A stretch of DNA of 64,000 bases, taken from NCBI GenBank assembly GCA_026936325.1, contig JAPTHN010000001.1:95805859-95869858 (forward strand), written 5' to 3'. Made by a program: the position numbers and the translations under genes. Below are positions 24,624 to 36,472 of this stretch, in pieces. The DNA is from Platynereis dumerilii (Eukaryota; Annelida; Polychaeta; Phyllodocida; Nereididae). The notes under the pieces are model-generated. The model searched no databases, was not told where the DNA came from, and was given only the letters and a program-made list of their open reading frames with translations. Position 1 is the stretch's first letter. Each line of letters opens with the position of its first letter.

Positions 24624-26755
24624 ATGTTAGTGTGCAGAAGATTGAGAAGAACTAGGTAAGTTTTTTTTTTAATTCCTTAATTAAACTACTAAGAAATTAT
24701 GAATGCAATTGTGTTTATTTGGGTAAGGTGTACATGTACACAATGTCTGGTTCATATATATATGACATTATAGTGATTATACATACATCAAACAGGTGGA
24801 TAGTGTTGAGCCACTAATTGTTCTGATATACTGTGAATATTGCATTCTGCCTGTAAAATGATTCATGATAATTTAAGGCATGAAATTGTGGTTTGGCATA
24901 TGGAATACCCAGTTCCATCATTTTCACCAGTCTTCTGCTGTAGGGGAAATCGGGGTATTGTGCCACCAATTGCAGGGTTGAATTGAAGAACCATCAAAAT
25001 TATGAACAAAAAAACTGCCAAATATTATAATGTGAAAAGTGTCTATCAGAAATTTAGTATTTTTGGTTGAATGTACTCTGAGGACCAGTATTATTGTTCT
25101 TCAATTGTGTAATTTAGTATTTAATGGAGTTGTGCATTGGTAAGCTGTGCCCATGGTATGATATGGGATTTTAATTATCTTTTGAAACATTTTTGCTTCT
25201 TTCACACACAACCCTGTAAATGTGGTGAAGAAATTATGGCTAAGAAGAATTTATTATTACAAACATGTTTCAAAAAGCATATATACTTTTAAAGTTTTTG
25301 TTTATGTGGGCCATCAATGTTCTGTGATAACTTTCATTTTACGTATCGGAGCATCAGAGCATCAGCCATAATTATGTCCTACACATGACACATATTTTAT
25401 CAAAATTGGTAAGATTTGAGGTCTCACCTGTCACTGAGCTATACAACTTGCCCCATTATGTGGCACAACTTACCTGCTAATGGTCAAATTGTGCTGACAC
25501 CTATACTACATTAATCATGATAATAATGTTATCATTATTTTCATATCTGATATTTACATTTTTCTGACAAAGTTACAGTCACCCTCAAATTTTTACCCCC
25601 ATTGTGTTGAGTTGTATAGTGTGTCTGATGTGCTTTAGTATTCTTGAGGTGAAATGTGTTACATATGCCTGTGAATTATACAAAATTATATTCCGTAAAA
25701 AGAGGTAAAGTTGGCAATCCTGGGTTAAGTTTGCAAGCTAATTTTACACTCTTAATGGCACAAATGCCACCTGTTCTCCCTGACACAGGCATCTGTGGCA
25801 AAGTTGCCATTCATGTCAGTGAGGATGCATTAAGTGGGTCAAAATAGCTTGCCAACTTTACCCCGGGTTACCAACTTTATCCAGTTTCACGGTACTTTTG
25901 TTGATATTTTGAAAATCTTTGACATTTTGAAAGATAGTTTTTTACTTTCTGTTTCAGACGAAAGAATGGCATGTTCCTACTGAGGCAGTTAATACAAAAA
26001 ACTACCTTTGGAAGAAGTTTGCGTCCTAAAGCAAGTTGGGGAAAAATATACACAATGCTTCTCAAGGTATGTAAGTTGAATAACAGCTCTTCCTTATCTT
26101 TTCCAATTGACAAATACTAATTGGCATGTAAATAAACAAGTTCTGAGTTCTGAATTCTGAGTTCTGATATTCTCTTGTGTTAAAATGAGCTTGTTTTGAC
26201 CAACCTTCAGTCAAATGATGACTGAACAGGGGATGTTGCACAACCAAGGCACTGATTTAATTGAATAAAGTTATTTGATATATTTTTTGCATTATCCTTC
26301 TCATGGATGCATCTACCTGCTATTTCAGATCTCACCAGGAAATGGTTACCTTGCCCTGCCTTGAGTACCAAAGGAAAATATCTACTTCATTTTTGCAATA
26401 TTGAGGTGAGTGCAAACAGTATGAGATCTTTTATTGGTAAAGCACACAGTGAGGAGACAAGAATTCATATTTTGCCAGTGTGTAGGAAAAATACAAAATA
26501 ATGAAATTTTTGTAAATGTTAGTCAGTAATGAAATGTGGAGTTTTAACACCAAAAGTTCCATTGAAGGTTTTGCAGATAAAGTATTAGATTTGTATATAA
26601 TGACAACCTTGACGGAGTAATTTTCTTTTTTTTTTTGCATAAAAGTGATATTTGGATACCAATGCTCATCCACTTTACACTTTCAGGATCCCAATGATGT
26701 ACACTGCAAGGTTCGATTCAAGAACAGTCGTTCAGCTTTCATCCAACCGAATTGA
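24624..26755 (+). CDS. Candidate four-exon spliced transcript, product unknown
   Basis: Four segments have good splice signals: exon ending 24655 (CTAG|GTAAGTTTT), exon 25958-26066 (TTTCAG before, AAG|GTATGT after), exon 26329-26405 (TATTTCAG before, GAG|GTGAGT after), and exon from 26687 (CTTTCAG before). From ATG 24624 the frame passes in phase into exon 2 (RKNGMFLLRQLIQK...TMLLK) and stops early in exon 3 at 26364. A different frame of exon 3 (KWLPCPALSTKGKYLLHFC) joins exon 4 in phase (DPNDVHCKVRFKNSRSAFIQ) and ends at 26755. Skipping exon 2 with an acceptor at CACCAG|G would join exon 1 to that frame. The exon 3-4 peptide vaguely resembles the C-terminal tail of some DNA-transposon transposases, but I do not recognise the gene. 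It may be a transposon gene or a non-coding RNA. Confidence 0.3.
24760..25950. other. Presumed intron 1 of the candidate transcript; unclassified repeat-like
   Basis: Holds phrases such as GGGGAAATCGGGGTATTGTG near 24,943 and TTGCCAACTTTACCCCGGG near 25,850, which look like degenerate element ends. No reading frame above 63 codons and no recognised domain. Confidence 0.3.
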
Positions 26756-27236
26756 CCTACAGGAGTATAAATAGTGATACAAGAAGGAAAACTTCAACCA
26801 CCAATCATACCATCCCAATACTGTGCATTAATAATGACAAAACATAGGCTGCGCAGCAGCAAACCTTCAGCGAATAACACCTTTAGAAGATTACAATAAT
26901 ATCATAAAATTGGTGCGTTTACGAAATTGCTTATAAATAGGTATGCAATAGCAGTCGAGTAGTGGCCTTCAATTATCTCTATATGCCAGCTGCCCTGCCA
27001 TCTGCCAATCTGCTTGTCAGGATTTGTAAAATCAGGGAAAGGCCTTATTAGACTAAGTTACTCATATTATGGTATAGTTTCATGCATGTACAAGGTACAG
27101 GTTATGAGGTGTCGGTTGAAAACCAAAAAATACAATGTAATTATAATTTTCTGAAGTTTTTCCAATGATTCATAAAGTTTTATATGCATCAAAAAGCACT
27201 GCATCTCATAGGTGATTTGTTTAGAAAAATGCATTA

Positions 27237-28219
27237 GGGGAGAGCGGGGCACAGTGAGACACTTTTTTTATTTTCAAGTGTTGCAAAATGTTGGCAGTAA
27301 CGAGTTAAATGAGATCAGGTCTACATTATAGGTGATGACGTTGGGTATATTGTCAAGTAGTTTCAGGTTCCTACCTTTTACAGGTTTGGAGAAAGTTTGA
27401 GTTACGTCCATGCTCGTTAAGTGTCTCACTGTGCCCCGTGGGCGGGGCACAGTGAGACAGCAGGCGGGGCACAGTGAGACAGGGCATCTGCTGCCATAAC
27501 CCCCGATCCTCGGGACCTGCAGAATTGTTCCATCAATTGTTGCTACAGAAACTACTGTACTCTTATAATAGCAGCTGGCTAGGTGATTTTTTAGGTCCGT
27601 TTTTGAGCATGTTGCGAAACTTCATCGCACAGGACACATGCACGACTTATTTAACCTGCCGCACCTGTTACATACTAATCAAAATTCATTCTGATGCTTC
27701 TCTTTGAATATGACTCACTAAAATCAGGAGTTTATTGCAGGCATTTTGTTTTTTTTAATAGTGAATTGTAAGCTATGCCTTACATTCAGGTCGTTTCGAG
27801 TGTATTTTACCATGTCTCACTGTGCCCCGCCTCCAACTGTCTCACTGTGCCCCATGCAGCTCTCTTTATAAAATTTTTGAATCCTGCGGACCAGATGCCT
27901 GTATTGTGGTTCATTATCTCACTAAACTAAAGCAAATAATCAAGGTTTGAATTCCTGGCAATTGATTTGCGTTATACCATTTTTCTTGGGAATTATAACA
28001 AAAAGTCGTTTAGCAAAATTATTTACTTTTATCGGCTAAAAACCTAAATATTGAAATTCCACTCTCGATATGCTGTGTAGGCATTCCGGATATAGGTCAG
28101 ACTCTCACTTACTTACTTTTTGTACTATACAAAAGAGGGTTGATCTGTAAACAGTACCAGCTAGACGCTACGGGCTTTGTCTCACTGTGCCCGCCGTCTC
28201 ACTGTGCCCCGCTCTCCCC
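27237..28219. mobile_element. 983-bp MITE with repeated GGGGCACAGTGAGAC motif
   Basis: Terminal inverted repeats of 24 bases start GGGGAGAGCGGGGCACAG at 27237 and mirror exactly at 28196-28219. TA flanks both ends (27235-27236, 28220-28221), pointing to a TA-targeting family such as Tc1/mariner. Two more direct copies of GGCGGGGCACAGTGAGACAG lie at about 27,440 and 27,463, and inverted copies at about 27,812, 27,838 and 28,179. No transposase is encoded. The frame at 27,474-27,707 has no recognisable domain. Confidence 0.8.
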
Positions 28220-28249
28220 TACTGTATATGCAATAGTGGGCAAGTTTTG

Positions 28250-28880
28250 GCTCCGATATAAAAAAAATTATTTTAAATATTTTTTCTCAATATTACAAAA
28301 ACTATAGAATAGCCATCTGTCAGATCATGAAAAGGCACAACTAGACCACATAAGCCATATGAGTACCAAACTTCATCCATGTATATGGAATAGTGACCGG
28401 ATGTTGGGCCTGAAACAAAAAATTAATTGTAAATTTTTTTTCAATACTTCAAAAAGTGTATAATATTTTCCATCAGACCTTTCGAAAGGCACAACTAGAC
28501 CATATTGACCATATGTGTACCAAGCTTTATCCATGTACATGCAATAGTGACCGAGTCTTAGTCCAAAAAAACAGGAAAAATGTGTTTTTATATTTTTTCT
28601 CATTTTTTCAGAAAGTGTACAATATCTGTCAATCAGACCATCAAAAGGCACAACTAGACCATATCGGCCACATGTGTACCAAATTTCATCCATGCACATG
28701 CAATAATGACCGAGCCTTGCCCCGGAAACGAAAAAATTTTTTTTTATATTTTGTTAATTATTTCAAAAAGTATTTAAGATCTGTTCGTCAGACCATCAAA
28801 AGGCACAACTAGACCATACAGGCTAGACGTGTTCCAAATTTCATCCACGTACATTCAATAGAGGCCGAGTGCTGGGCCGG
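28250..28880 (+). repeat. ~155-bp tandem repeat, 4 copies
   Basis: AAAGGCACAACTAGACCA begins at 28331, 28495, 28644 and 28798 (spacings 164, 149, 154). Each copy also has TTCATCCATGTACATGC, AATAGTGACCG and an AT-rich part. The periodic MCMDEIWYTCG-type frames on the minus strand come from the repeat. Confidence 0.85.
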
Positions 28881-28891
28881 AAACGATCTAT

Positions 28892-28946
28892 CCGCCCGCC
28901 GCCCGACCGCCCGCCCGCCCGCCCGCCTGCCCGGCGGACGGACAGC
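28892..28946. repeat. GC-rich (CCCG)n island
   Basis: CCGCCCGCC-type tetranucleotide run in an otherwise AT-rich window, at the end of the ~155-bp tandem block. Confidence 0.85.
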
Positions 28947-29018
28947 ATTTTTACCCAAGTGATTACAATACCTTCTTCGAACTTCGTTCGCTGAAGGTAA
29001 AAATATCCTCCTGGCTAC

Positions 29019-29193
29019 AGAGAGGGTTGGTCTCGTGATAGTGTGCTGGACTACCAATCGCTGAGTCTGGGGTTCGAATCCAGCTCTAGCCGGACTCATT
29101 GCTTTGTCCCCCTACTGTCCTAGTTAGGCTACCAAGTGCACTAATACAGGACATAAAGCCCCAATCATCCATCCATCCATCCATCCTCAAGAT
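29019..29193 (+). mobile_element. tRNA-derived SINE with (ATCC)n tail
   Basis: tRNA-like head with a perfect B box GGTTCGAATCC at 29071-29081 and an A-box-like GTGATAGTGTGCTGGA. The unrelated body contains CTACCAAGTGCA and ATACAGGACATAAAG, and the tail is (ATCC)n. TGGCTAC at 29012-29018 and 29194-29200 is a probable short target duplication. It is not a tRNA gene: the acceptor stem is not complementary and the body runs on. Confidence 0.8.
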
Positions 29194-30336
29194 TGGCTAC
29201 TGAAGACTTTTGATACAAACTAATGATACTGACATTTTGATTGGCATTGCCACCCTGGCTTGCCGCTTTTGGAAATGTAACCCAAGCCATTAACCATATA
29301 ACATTTTCAACATGTAATGTGTCTTTATTTCAACCAATTTTGTTAACCTCTGCTTTCCTGTGTTTTGATTACCAATGATTGCTGTGATGTTTTCATTTTG
29401 TGTATTTGATTACCAATGACTGTTGTGATGTTTTTATTTCCAAGGCCAAACTGTGATAAATGAGTGTCAATATTATTTTTTTGGGGGGGGGCAAGCGACA
29501 TTTGCCCGAATTTCAACATCTAGATTTAATACCATTTCAAATGAAATCAGTGATTACTTAATCATCTACCCGAATTTTTTAGCCTTTTTGCCCGAATCTT
29601 ACTGTTTCCCAAACTTTTTGGGGGGGGGGGGCGATCGCCCCCCCCCCTCCGATACGCCTATGGTCAACATTGTTTTTTCAATAAATTTTAATGTAGTAAG
29701 ATCAATATTTACAATTATTATGAATGTGTGTGAATGTGTATATGTAAAAATAAACATTGAAATCAGATCCATGGAATCATTATTATTTTTATTTACTTTT
29801 TAACTACATAATATTTTAAGAGAAACGTGAAAAAAAAAAGATTTATTTTTACTAATGCTGAAATACTGGTAAACCTGCATTCGGATCATAATAGATCAAA
29901 TTTGGTATTTTCCATACCACAACATTTTTAAAAAAGGTCTTATAAAATGCCCACCGATGCATAATTGGAGAATCAATTTTGATATTTTTAGTGATTTACT
30001 GGTTGTCGTAAGTGCAGGAAATGGTTTAATTTTCAATTAATGATAATTCCCAAAGATTTCAAATTTCAAGGAATAAAAAACCCATTGCGTTTTCTATTGT
30101 ATGCATTTAAGATAAATGGATTTCTATGATGGAACTACAGTATCTGCAATTTGAAACATTAATATCCACTACTGACTCCCTGCAAATTAAACAAAAAACC
30201 AATACTGATTTTTTCTTGTACAAATGCAACTGGTTTTTGAAAATATCAATGGTTAATGGTTTTTTAACTAATCAAAAGGTGTTCAAAATACGGGACAAGC
30301 TTAAATACCAATATTGGTATCTTATTAGAACTTTAG
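29194..30336. other. Non-coding stretch with poly-G blocks
   Basis: Mostly AT-rich. At 29,484-29,495 and 29,620-29,650 there are long G runs and a near-perfect G/C palindrome centred on GCGATCGC. TTTTGCCCGAAT occurs between them. This is probably an old, unclassified element of about 200 bp. No gene seen. Confidence 0.4.
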
Positions 30337-30378
30337 TTTTTAGAGTGTACAATTATTGTATGAATTGGAAATTGGAAA

Positions 30379-30560
30379 TTACAGATGATTTCATATTTGT
30401 AGACATAAGGACTGAATGTGAATTTTTTTCTGGGACATGTATTCTATAGGGAAAAATGACATCAGAAAACTTATGACATCACTTTTTCCCATAGGATACC
30501 ATGTCCTAGAAAAAAATTCACATTTCGTCCTTTGGTCTACAAATATGAAATCATCTGTAA
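30379..30560. mobile_element. 182-bp hairpin MITE
   Basis: The first and last 26 bases (30379-30404 beginning TTACAGATGATTTCA, 30535-30560) are perfect inverted repeats. The arms continue with few mismatches (AATGTGAATTTTTTTCT against AGAAAAAAATTCACATT) to a short centre near 30,469. The element can fold almost completely on itself and has no coding capacity. Confidence 0.85.
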
Positions 30561-31073
30561 GAAGAAGAAGAAGAAGAGAGACCTGTTTCTTTCATATATA
30601 TGCATAAGGGCTTTGCCATCTCGAATCGCTACAGTATTTCGATTCAGCTCATCATTACAAATTTATGTAAGTGCTGTTCCTTTGAACGTCTGAATTTGGT
30701 ATTTCTGGAAATGGCCACAGGAAGGAAGCAGTGAGACGTTTCTCTGCTGTGTGCGTCAGAAGATTTATAAGTGTCAGTGTAGGGTCATGTCAAGTAATAC
30801 TTATTGTCTTGACTGGAGTAGAGACAGAATTTGTATGTCACAAATCTGTAAAAGATACAGATCAATCAAGACAATGTATTTATTACTAAATTCCACACAA
30901 CTTTTATAGGAACAATGACAGATTACAATTAATTTCCTGCAAGGACACTTAGTGATGTCAGATTATACCTTGATGCATGATATATCTCAATTATAATTGT
31001 GTTGGTTTGTTAGTTATCTTACTGACAGGAAACATCTCTTTTATGACAATGTAGCAATCTTAATATATATTAA

Positions 31074-31247
31074 CTATATCTTGCACCACCAAAATCGAGA
31101 CTACGTTCCTATGGTGATCGAACATTCCAGTTTGCCGCTGCCACTGAGTGGAATGCACTCCCGAAGTTCCTCAGAGACTGTCAAACATTTACTGTTTTTA
31201 AAAAACACTTAAAGACTCACCTGTTTAGAATTGCTTTCAGTATTTAA
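31074..31247 (+). pseudogene. C-terminal end of a LINE reverse transcriptase ORF
   Basis: In the frame through 31101 the sequence reads KSRLRSYGDRTFQFAAATEW, then NALPKFLRDCQTF and FKKHLKTHLFRIAF, then a stop at 31245. The pattern RSYGDR-F-AA-WN-LP--LR-----FK--LKTHLF is the standard C-terminal tail of CR1/L2-type non-LTR retrotransposon ORF2. The upstream polymerase and endonuclease are missing, as in most 5'-truncated LINE copies. Confidence 0.85.
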
Positions 31248-31397
31248 TCTATACTACATACTCTTATCTTATATTCTACATTTTACATTTTTATTGTGAT
31301 CTTAATTTTAGATGTGAAGCGCCTTAGAGCAGGATATATTCTGAATAAGGCGCTATAGAAATGCTTGTATAATAATAATAATAATAATAATAATAAT
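31074..31397 (+). mobile_element. 5'-truncated LINE (CR1/L2-like) copy
   Basis: ORF2 tail followed by a short 3' UTR with the stem GCGCCTTA (from about 31,319) pairing with TAAGGCGC (from about 31,346), then ATAGAAATG and (ATA)n at 31,372-31,397. A terminal stem-loop plus short microsatellite is typical of CR1/L2-type 3' ends. The 5' boundary is uncertain. Confidence 0.75.
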
Positions 31398-34300
31398 GGG
31401 CGCATCAAGACTGACAAGAGAAGATGAGACTTCTGAATCATCACAATAATTGTCCTACCCACAGCACAAGGTAATATTCTTTCACCGCCAATACGCAAGA
31501 AACTACTTCGGAACAATGGAAGATTGTACGTTATAATTATGTTACCTGCTGCTTCTGAACATGAATTGATTTGCTCATGTTACTCGTATCAGCCCACCTC
31601 AGGTAGCCTATACCATGGATGTGGCGGTATATACATAGGCCTACACCACATTGCAGAAGACAATTAGTGACCAACATGAAATTATATAGTATCAGCTTAA
31701 TTGCAGACATACAAAAGTGATCTATATTTTGGTCTAAAATGTCTTTAACAGTTCTTATTGCTGGAAGTCATCTGGTTACCGATGTGAAATTTATGAAGAT
31801 TGTAAGAATCAGTAGGTAAAATTTTCAAAGAAATGAGGCTTGGTTTATTTTCTGTTTCTTTTGTTATATTTCACAATATGCTATTGCTATATGTATCTTT
31901 AAACCGTCATAAGCACCCTTAAAAATTGAATCCTGATCTCATTGCAGTAAGTAGATATCTAACTATGCATACATATATAACTTTAGCCAAGACCAGAAAT
32001 CAGATCCCAAGCGTTAAGCAGATCAGTTACTTTACATCACACAGCAACTCTACTTCATCACGGATCACTGCTGCCACTTTCCGTTCATTACAGCTTATCC
32101 GTTCTCCAGACATGTAATTCCCCTTGACTGGATATTTCTGGGAATGACCCCTGCAGAAAGCTGTCCACTGCTTGTCAGAAGATTTGCTAGCCTGTCTGAG
32201 TGGCCGACAAGCAAGCAATGTGAAACAGTACAAGCCACATGCCTGTGTTAGACAGATAGGCTTATAATAATTCTACCCATGAGCAGCTCCTAAATCATCC
32301 AAGAGATTGTTCCTTGGAGCTGCATGGTCATTGTGGACAATCTCTGACTGCCAGTGTAGCTGCAAGTATAGAGGCAACAACATTTACCCTGCAGCACTTC
32401 TAAAAGCAACTGAATTACCCTCTCCTCATCACGACAGTCTGGATGGAGCTGCCACTGCAGGTACATTTGTGCTGCTACACCATGAGATGTGAGCAAATAC
32501 TATCATGGAGGTGACTGGTGTGTGCACTTCTTGGTGCATAATAATCACTCAGGATACAGTGTCCCTCTGATAACCACATCAGCCGGGCAAGTAGTGGTGC
32601 ATGCTCAAGAATAATCTCGCATGACATGTATCTTCCAAGATCAAAAGTCTAACCTTATATATCAACACTAAAACTACAGAAGAATAGAGGCGCTACCCTG
32701 CTTTTTTCACTAAGGGTGGTAAGCTCAGTTGGTCATACTTGATCCCGAATTGCACTCAGAGGCTTTGCTTAATTCAGCCAAGATTTATCTACATAAGCGA
32801 CTCTCACTACACAACCTCTATATAATATTATACTATACAACTACTACACCAGCAATAAACTTGATTTGATGCTTCTAAATTTATTTACTCGACCTCCATT
32901 TCATCATGGATCACCGCTGTTGCCTCACTTCAATCCAGCTCATCAATCTCCCGCTATAAGTACTTCCTTTGGATTTTGTATGTCTGGAAATGGCCTCCCA
33001 CATGAAAGCTCCCTATTGCTCGCCGGAAGTTTTAAGAGCCTGTCTGGTTAGATTTGTGTTTTAGCCCAATACTGTGACCAATGTTTTAGAGTTTTACCAC
33101 ATATGATTTTAAGATTAATTGAATATAAAGCCATTTTATTTGCACACAAATACCCACATATTTCAAAATAACACTGACAACATAATTATTTGTGACATTT
33201 ACAATTCTTTATTTGTATTGACAACTTTACATACGATTCAAAATTATTGAATAGCATCAGATCTAATTCCATCTTACAATGTAATCCTTTCAATTTTAAT
33301 TCTAAATATTTAGTTGGAAGCAGTATCAAATTTCGTAATTAATGAAGAATACACAATACATTGATATTTCAGAAATACAAATCATTATTCTGTTATCAAG
33401 CAAAGGTCAGTGACTTTTAATCCAACAACAGCTCCTTTAAAAGCCGCTCATTGGCTCAGCCGCTCTCAGCCCAGCCGGGATGGTGCTGCCATTGAATGTG
33501 ATACGGATGCTGCCTCAGTTGTAAATTGAAATTATGTATTGTTTGCCTATAATTACATAATTATGCAAGGTGACTCTTCACAGTTGACGTCAAAAGGAAA
33601 GACTCAGAAGTGATTGAGTAAATCGCCCTGTTATGCACAGCTGGAAATAGATAAAGCATGATGTGTTCATCAGTTCCTGAGCCTACCCTTTTGACTCTAG
33701 CTGTAAATCATGGTCACATTTGATTTTGTTAAAGGCATGTACAGTTCCACATACTCTGAATCATGCAGCTCAGTTTTGCAGTTATCCATCCTCACCATCA
33801 AAGGACCAGGAAAATCCACTTAAAGTCAACATCACATAATGACATTACCAACCTCTATGTCTAATTGTCTATATGACTACTGTCTTTTAATAAAAGTCTT
33901 TGATTAAATCACAGCAGCCACGTTCACCTCGTTTTTGAATAATTAAAGGAGGAAGTCACGGAAGGGCAGAAACCCCCGAATCAAAGGAACAGCACTTACA
34001 GTCTGTAATTACCAGATCAAAATCTCAGTTACGTGTCTAAAATACTCTTATTGCATCTCCTTTCTCTTTCACTGTTGGGTCTTGCTTCTAAATGTCTTCT
34101 ATTACATGCAGTTTTTCTCATATAGCTGCGCTGACTGGAGCAATGGAAATTTACCAACCTCCCAGCCGTTTTTTTTATTCTTTGATTGAATGACATAAGC
34201 CAGGTTCACCTCTTTTGTGGAAAATCATTACATGCAACATGAGGACAAACCAGTCACAGACATAGAAACGCCATGTTGTGACAGTGGTTTTTATTTTTCT

Positions 34301-36255
34301 GTTGAGCCCCAGGGCAACAATAGGACTGGCAAGGACAAGAGCAACATCAATTCCAATCATTGTTAATTCAGTAATAATTATTCACTCACAGTCGGTTCTG
34401 TTGGTTGTAGCTAATATGTTGTTTTATTGTAAAGCCAGTTTGGCAAAGATGAATTATTCAGACACCGTTAGCAAAACTGCTGTTACAGCGTTACATTCCA
34501 AAATCACGCAGGCATGACAATACAATCAGTTCTGACCGCTTCAGCATTTTTTCAATAACGGGGCAAATAGTGGCTTAGCTGAAAAAGTTCTTCATGGACT
34601 TTCTTGCCTATGCATCAGGGAAGTTCTACAATAGAGCAAACTGCATCTATTTTTATCACTTACTTGAATATGTGTGATAAACAAAAATTTCAGGTGGTCT
34701 AAACTTACGGTCTGATGCTGCTTACATCCACAAAGGCCCTTAATGGCATTGTATATTTGAGGAAAGGTTGGTAAATAATTCAATGTTATTTTAGACGAGT
34801 AATTCGATCACGTGTCATGTGATTTAAAGGAAATCAGTCATGACACAGGAAAAAACATGCTTTTTATCTTATTTTTTATAGTTTCACCTTAGGGGGTAAT
34901 AATGGTGATTCAATGAGCCAAAATTGTTAATAAATAAAAGGTCAACTAAAAAGCACCAAGAAAATATATGTCTGACAAATTTTCATCCTTCTAATTGCGT
35001 ACGAATACACTTGACACCCAGTCATACTGCAAAAAATTGTGTTTTTCCTGGGTTTTGTCTAATAGAAACTATTTGAAGTATCATAAAACAATGACAGGGG
35101 TATTTACATTGACCAGAGCATGTGTCCTGATAAAATCAAACAACTTTTGTTCTGTTTCCACAGTACAGACACAATTACAGACACCACTCTGGAAAGTGTG
35201 TTGAAACGTAATGTTAATGAATTGACCAGTTTTACGCCTTCCATAAAAGTGGTTGTAGTTTCATCGTAAGTAAAGCGAACAAACAAAAGTTGTTTGCAAG
35301 GCATATATACTTCATCAAGTGACTTGAGTAAATTTGTTTCTCAATCACATTTGGCGGACAATTGAGGACTTCTTTTTAAACAGTTTTACTGTCTAGGTTC
35401 TCTTGATGACATAATTTGAGGGGAGTCAACCTCCCATGGCAATCAGGATAGAGATCTTTGAGATATTCTAGTTTTCGTAAAGGGTGACTTATTTGTGTTG
35501 AACTGTTGTGTATTCTTATCAGCAACTTGACTTCCGCTGACCAAGGTTGGCCACTGAATTGTCACACGCAATAGCCTTTCAGTTCTCATTAAGCCTAACA
35601 ATATCTTATAGCTTTCATCACCGGATCCTAAAAGCCAAGTGTGAAAGGGGGCAAAAAAAATCAGGGAGCGAATGCAAATTTTCATTGTGCAGTGTTTCGC
35701 AATTTTGTCAGTGATGTCAGGTATCATATCAGTAATTTAGTGGTTGCTGCCAAGTTGCAAACCACAAGCATGATTACTAAGACACAATATTCGATAATAG
35801 ATTGAGCGTTCGATGAACAACGGATCAAATTCACAATGAGCCAGTCAACAGACCAGATGTTGGACAGGAAATTGCTTTTGGCAATGAAATTCAGCTCTGA
35901 AGTTTTTCTCTGCAAAGTAGCCCTACCATATATATATTATGCATAATACCATCCCAATACATCTCTGTGGGTTACTGCATCAACCCATATATATATTAGC
36001 AAAAGGACAGGACAAATCTGACCCCGGGCCATTATTGGATTCCTCTCACACTAACAGCAGTGCTATGCATTTCACAAGAGCTTTTCTGTTGCTTTCCTTC
36101 AACACATCCATCTCCTGGGTATTTTCTGGATGGATAATGACACTCTAATTGACACAGAATCAGCCACTCTCTTGCAATATATCAACAAGACTTGCCAGAG
36201 AGACATAACTCATTCGAATAACTTAGAATTTTGAATAAGGTTCTTCGTATCAACA

Positions 36256-36472
36256 AGAGGGGAGACTTGGTCTAGTGGTAGCGTGCTGGATTGGCAATTG
36301 CTGGGTCCAGGTTTCGAATCCAGCTCTTGCCCGGTCACCTGGGCCTAGACGTATGTTGGATGGCTGTTTCAATCATCCTTCGCATCATTGCCATGTCCTC
36401 TTCCTGTCCTGATTAGCCTACCAAGTGCATAAATACAGGACGTAAACCCCACTCATCCATCCGTCCATCTTT
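36256..36472 (+). mobile_element. tRNA-derived SINE with 9-bp target duplication
   Basis: Same family as 29,019-29,193: A-box-like TGGTCTAGTGGTAGCGTGC, B box near 36,309-36,321 (one extra T), body CTACCAAGTGCATAAATACA and a CATCCATCCGTCC tail. GTATCAACA at 36247-36255 and again at 36473-36481 is a perfect target-site duplication. The body is about 40 bases longer than the 29-kb copy. Confidence 0.9.

Larger units (their letters stand above)
26863..28998. repeat. 12-bp perfect inverted repeat bracketing MITE and tandem block
   Basis: ACCTTCAGCGAA at 26863-26874 and TTCGCTGAAGGT at 28987-28998. The right end also has a small hairpin CGAACTTCGTTCG. Between them lie the 983-bp MITE and the ~155-bp tandem repeat. 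This may mark the ends of one non-autonomous element, but the arms match for little more than 12 bases. Confidence 0.4.
24103..30350 (+). mobile_element. Possible ~6.2-kb TIR-bounded DNA transposon (class unknown)
   Basis: GTACACTCTAAAAA at 24103-24116 is perfectly inverted at 30337-30350 (TTTTTAGAGTGTAC). Read as TA target plus CACTCTAAAAA termini, this fits a TA-duplicating DNA element. Both ends also carry AAAACCAGT and GGTATT phrases in inverted sense. The four-exon candidate transcript, a MITE, a tandem block and a SINE lie inside. An 11-14-bp match over 6 kb is suggestive only, and the two ends could belong to separate short elements. Confidence 0.4.
30590..33560 (+). repeat. Block of the duplicated array
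   Basis: Core-like segment at 30.63-30.78 kb, then, after the LINE insertion, segments matching 15.53-16.15 kb (CACTGCTGCCACTTTCCGTT at 32.07; TGCCACTGCAGGTACAT at 32.45; CTCAGGATACAGTGTCCCTC at 32.55), 11.24-11.7 kb (32.74-33.05) and 14.9-15.05 kb (ATCAAGCAAAGGTCAGTGAC at 33.40). The order is the same as in the upstream units. Confidence 0.7.

Noticed and set aside
29019-29193. tRNA gene
   Set aside because: Good B box but no paired acceptor stem; flanked by target duplication and followed by SINE body and tail.
31283-31516. 77-codon minus-strand frame
   Set aside because: Antisense to the LINE 3' UTR and its (ATA)n tail; the leucine run comes from the microsatellite.
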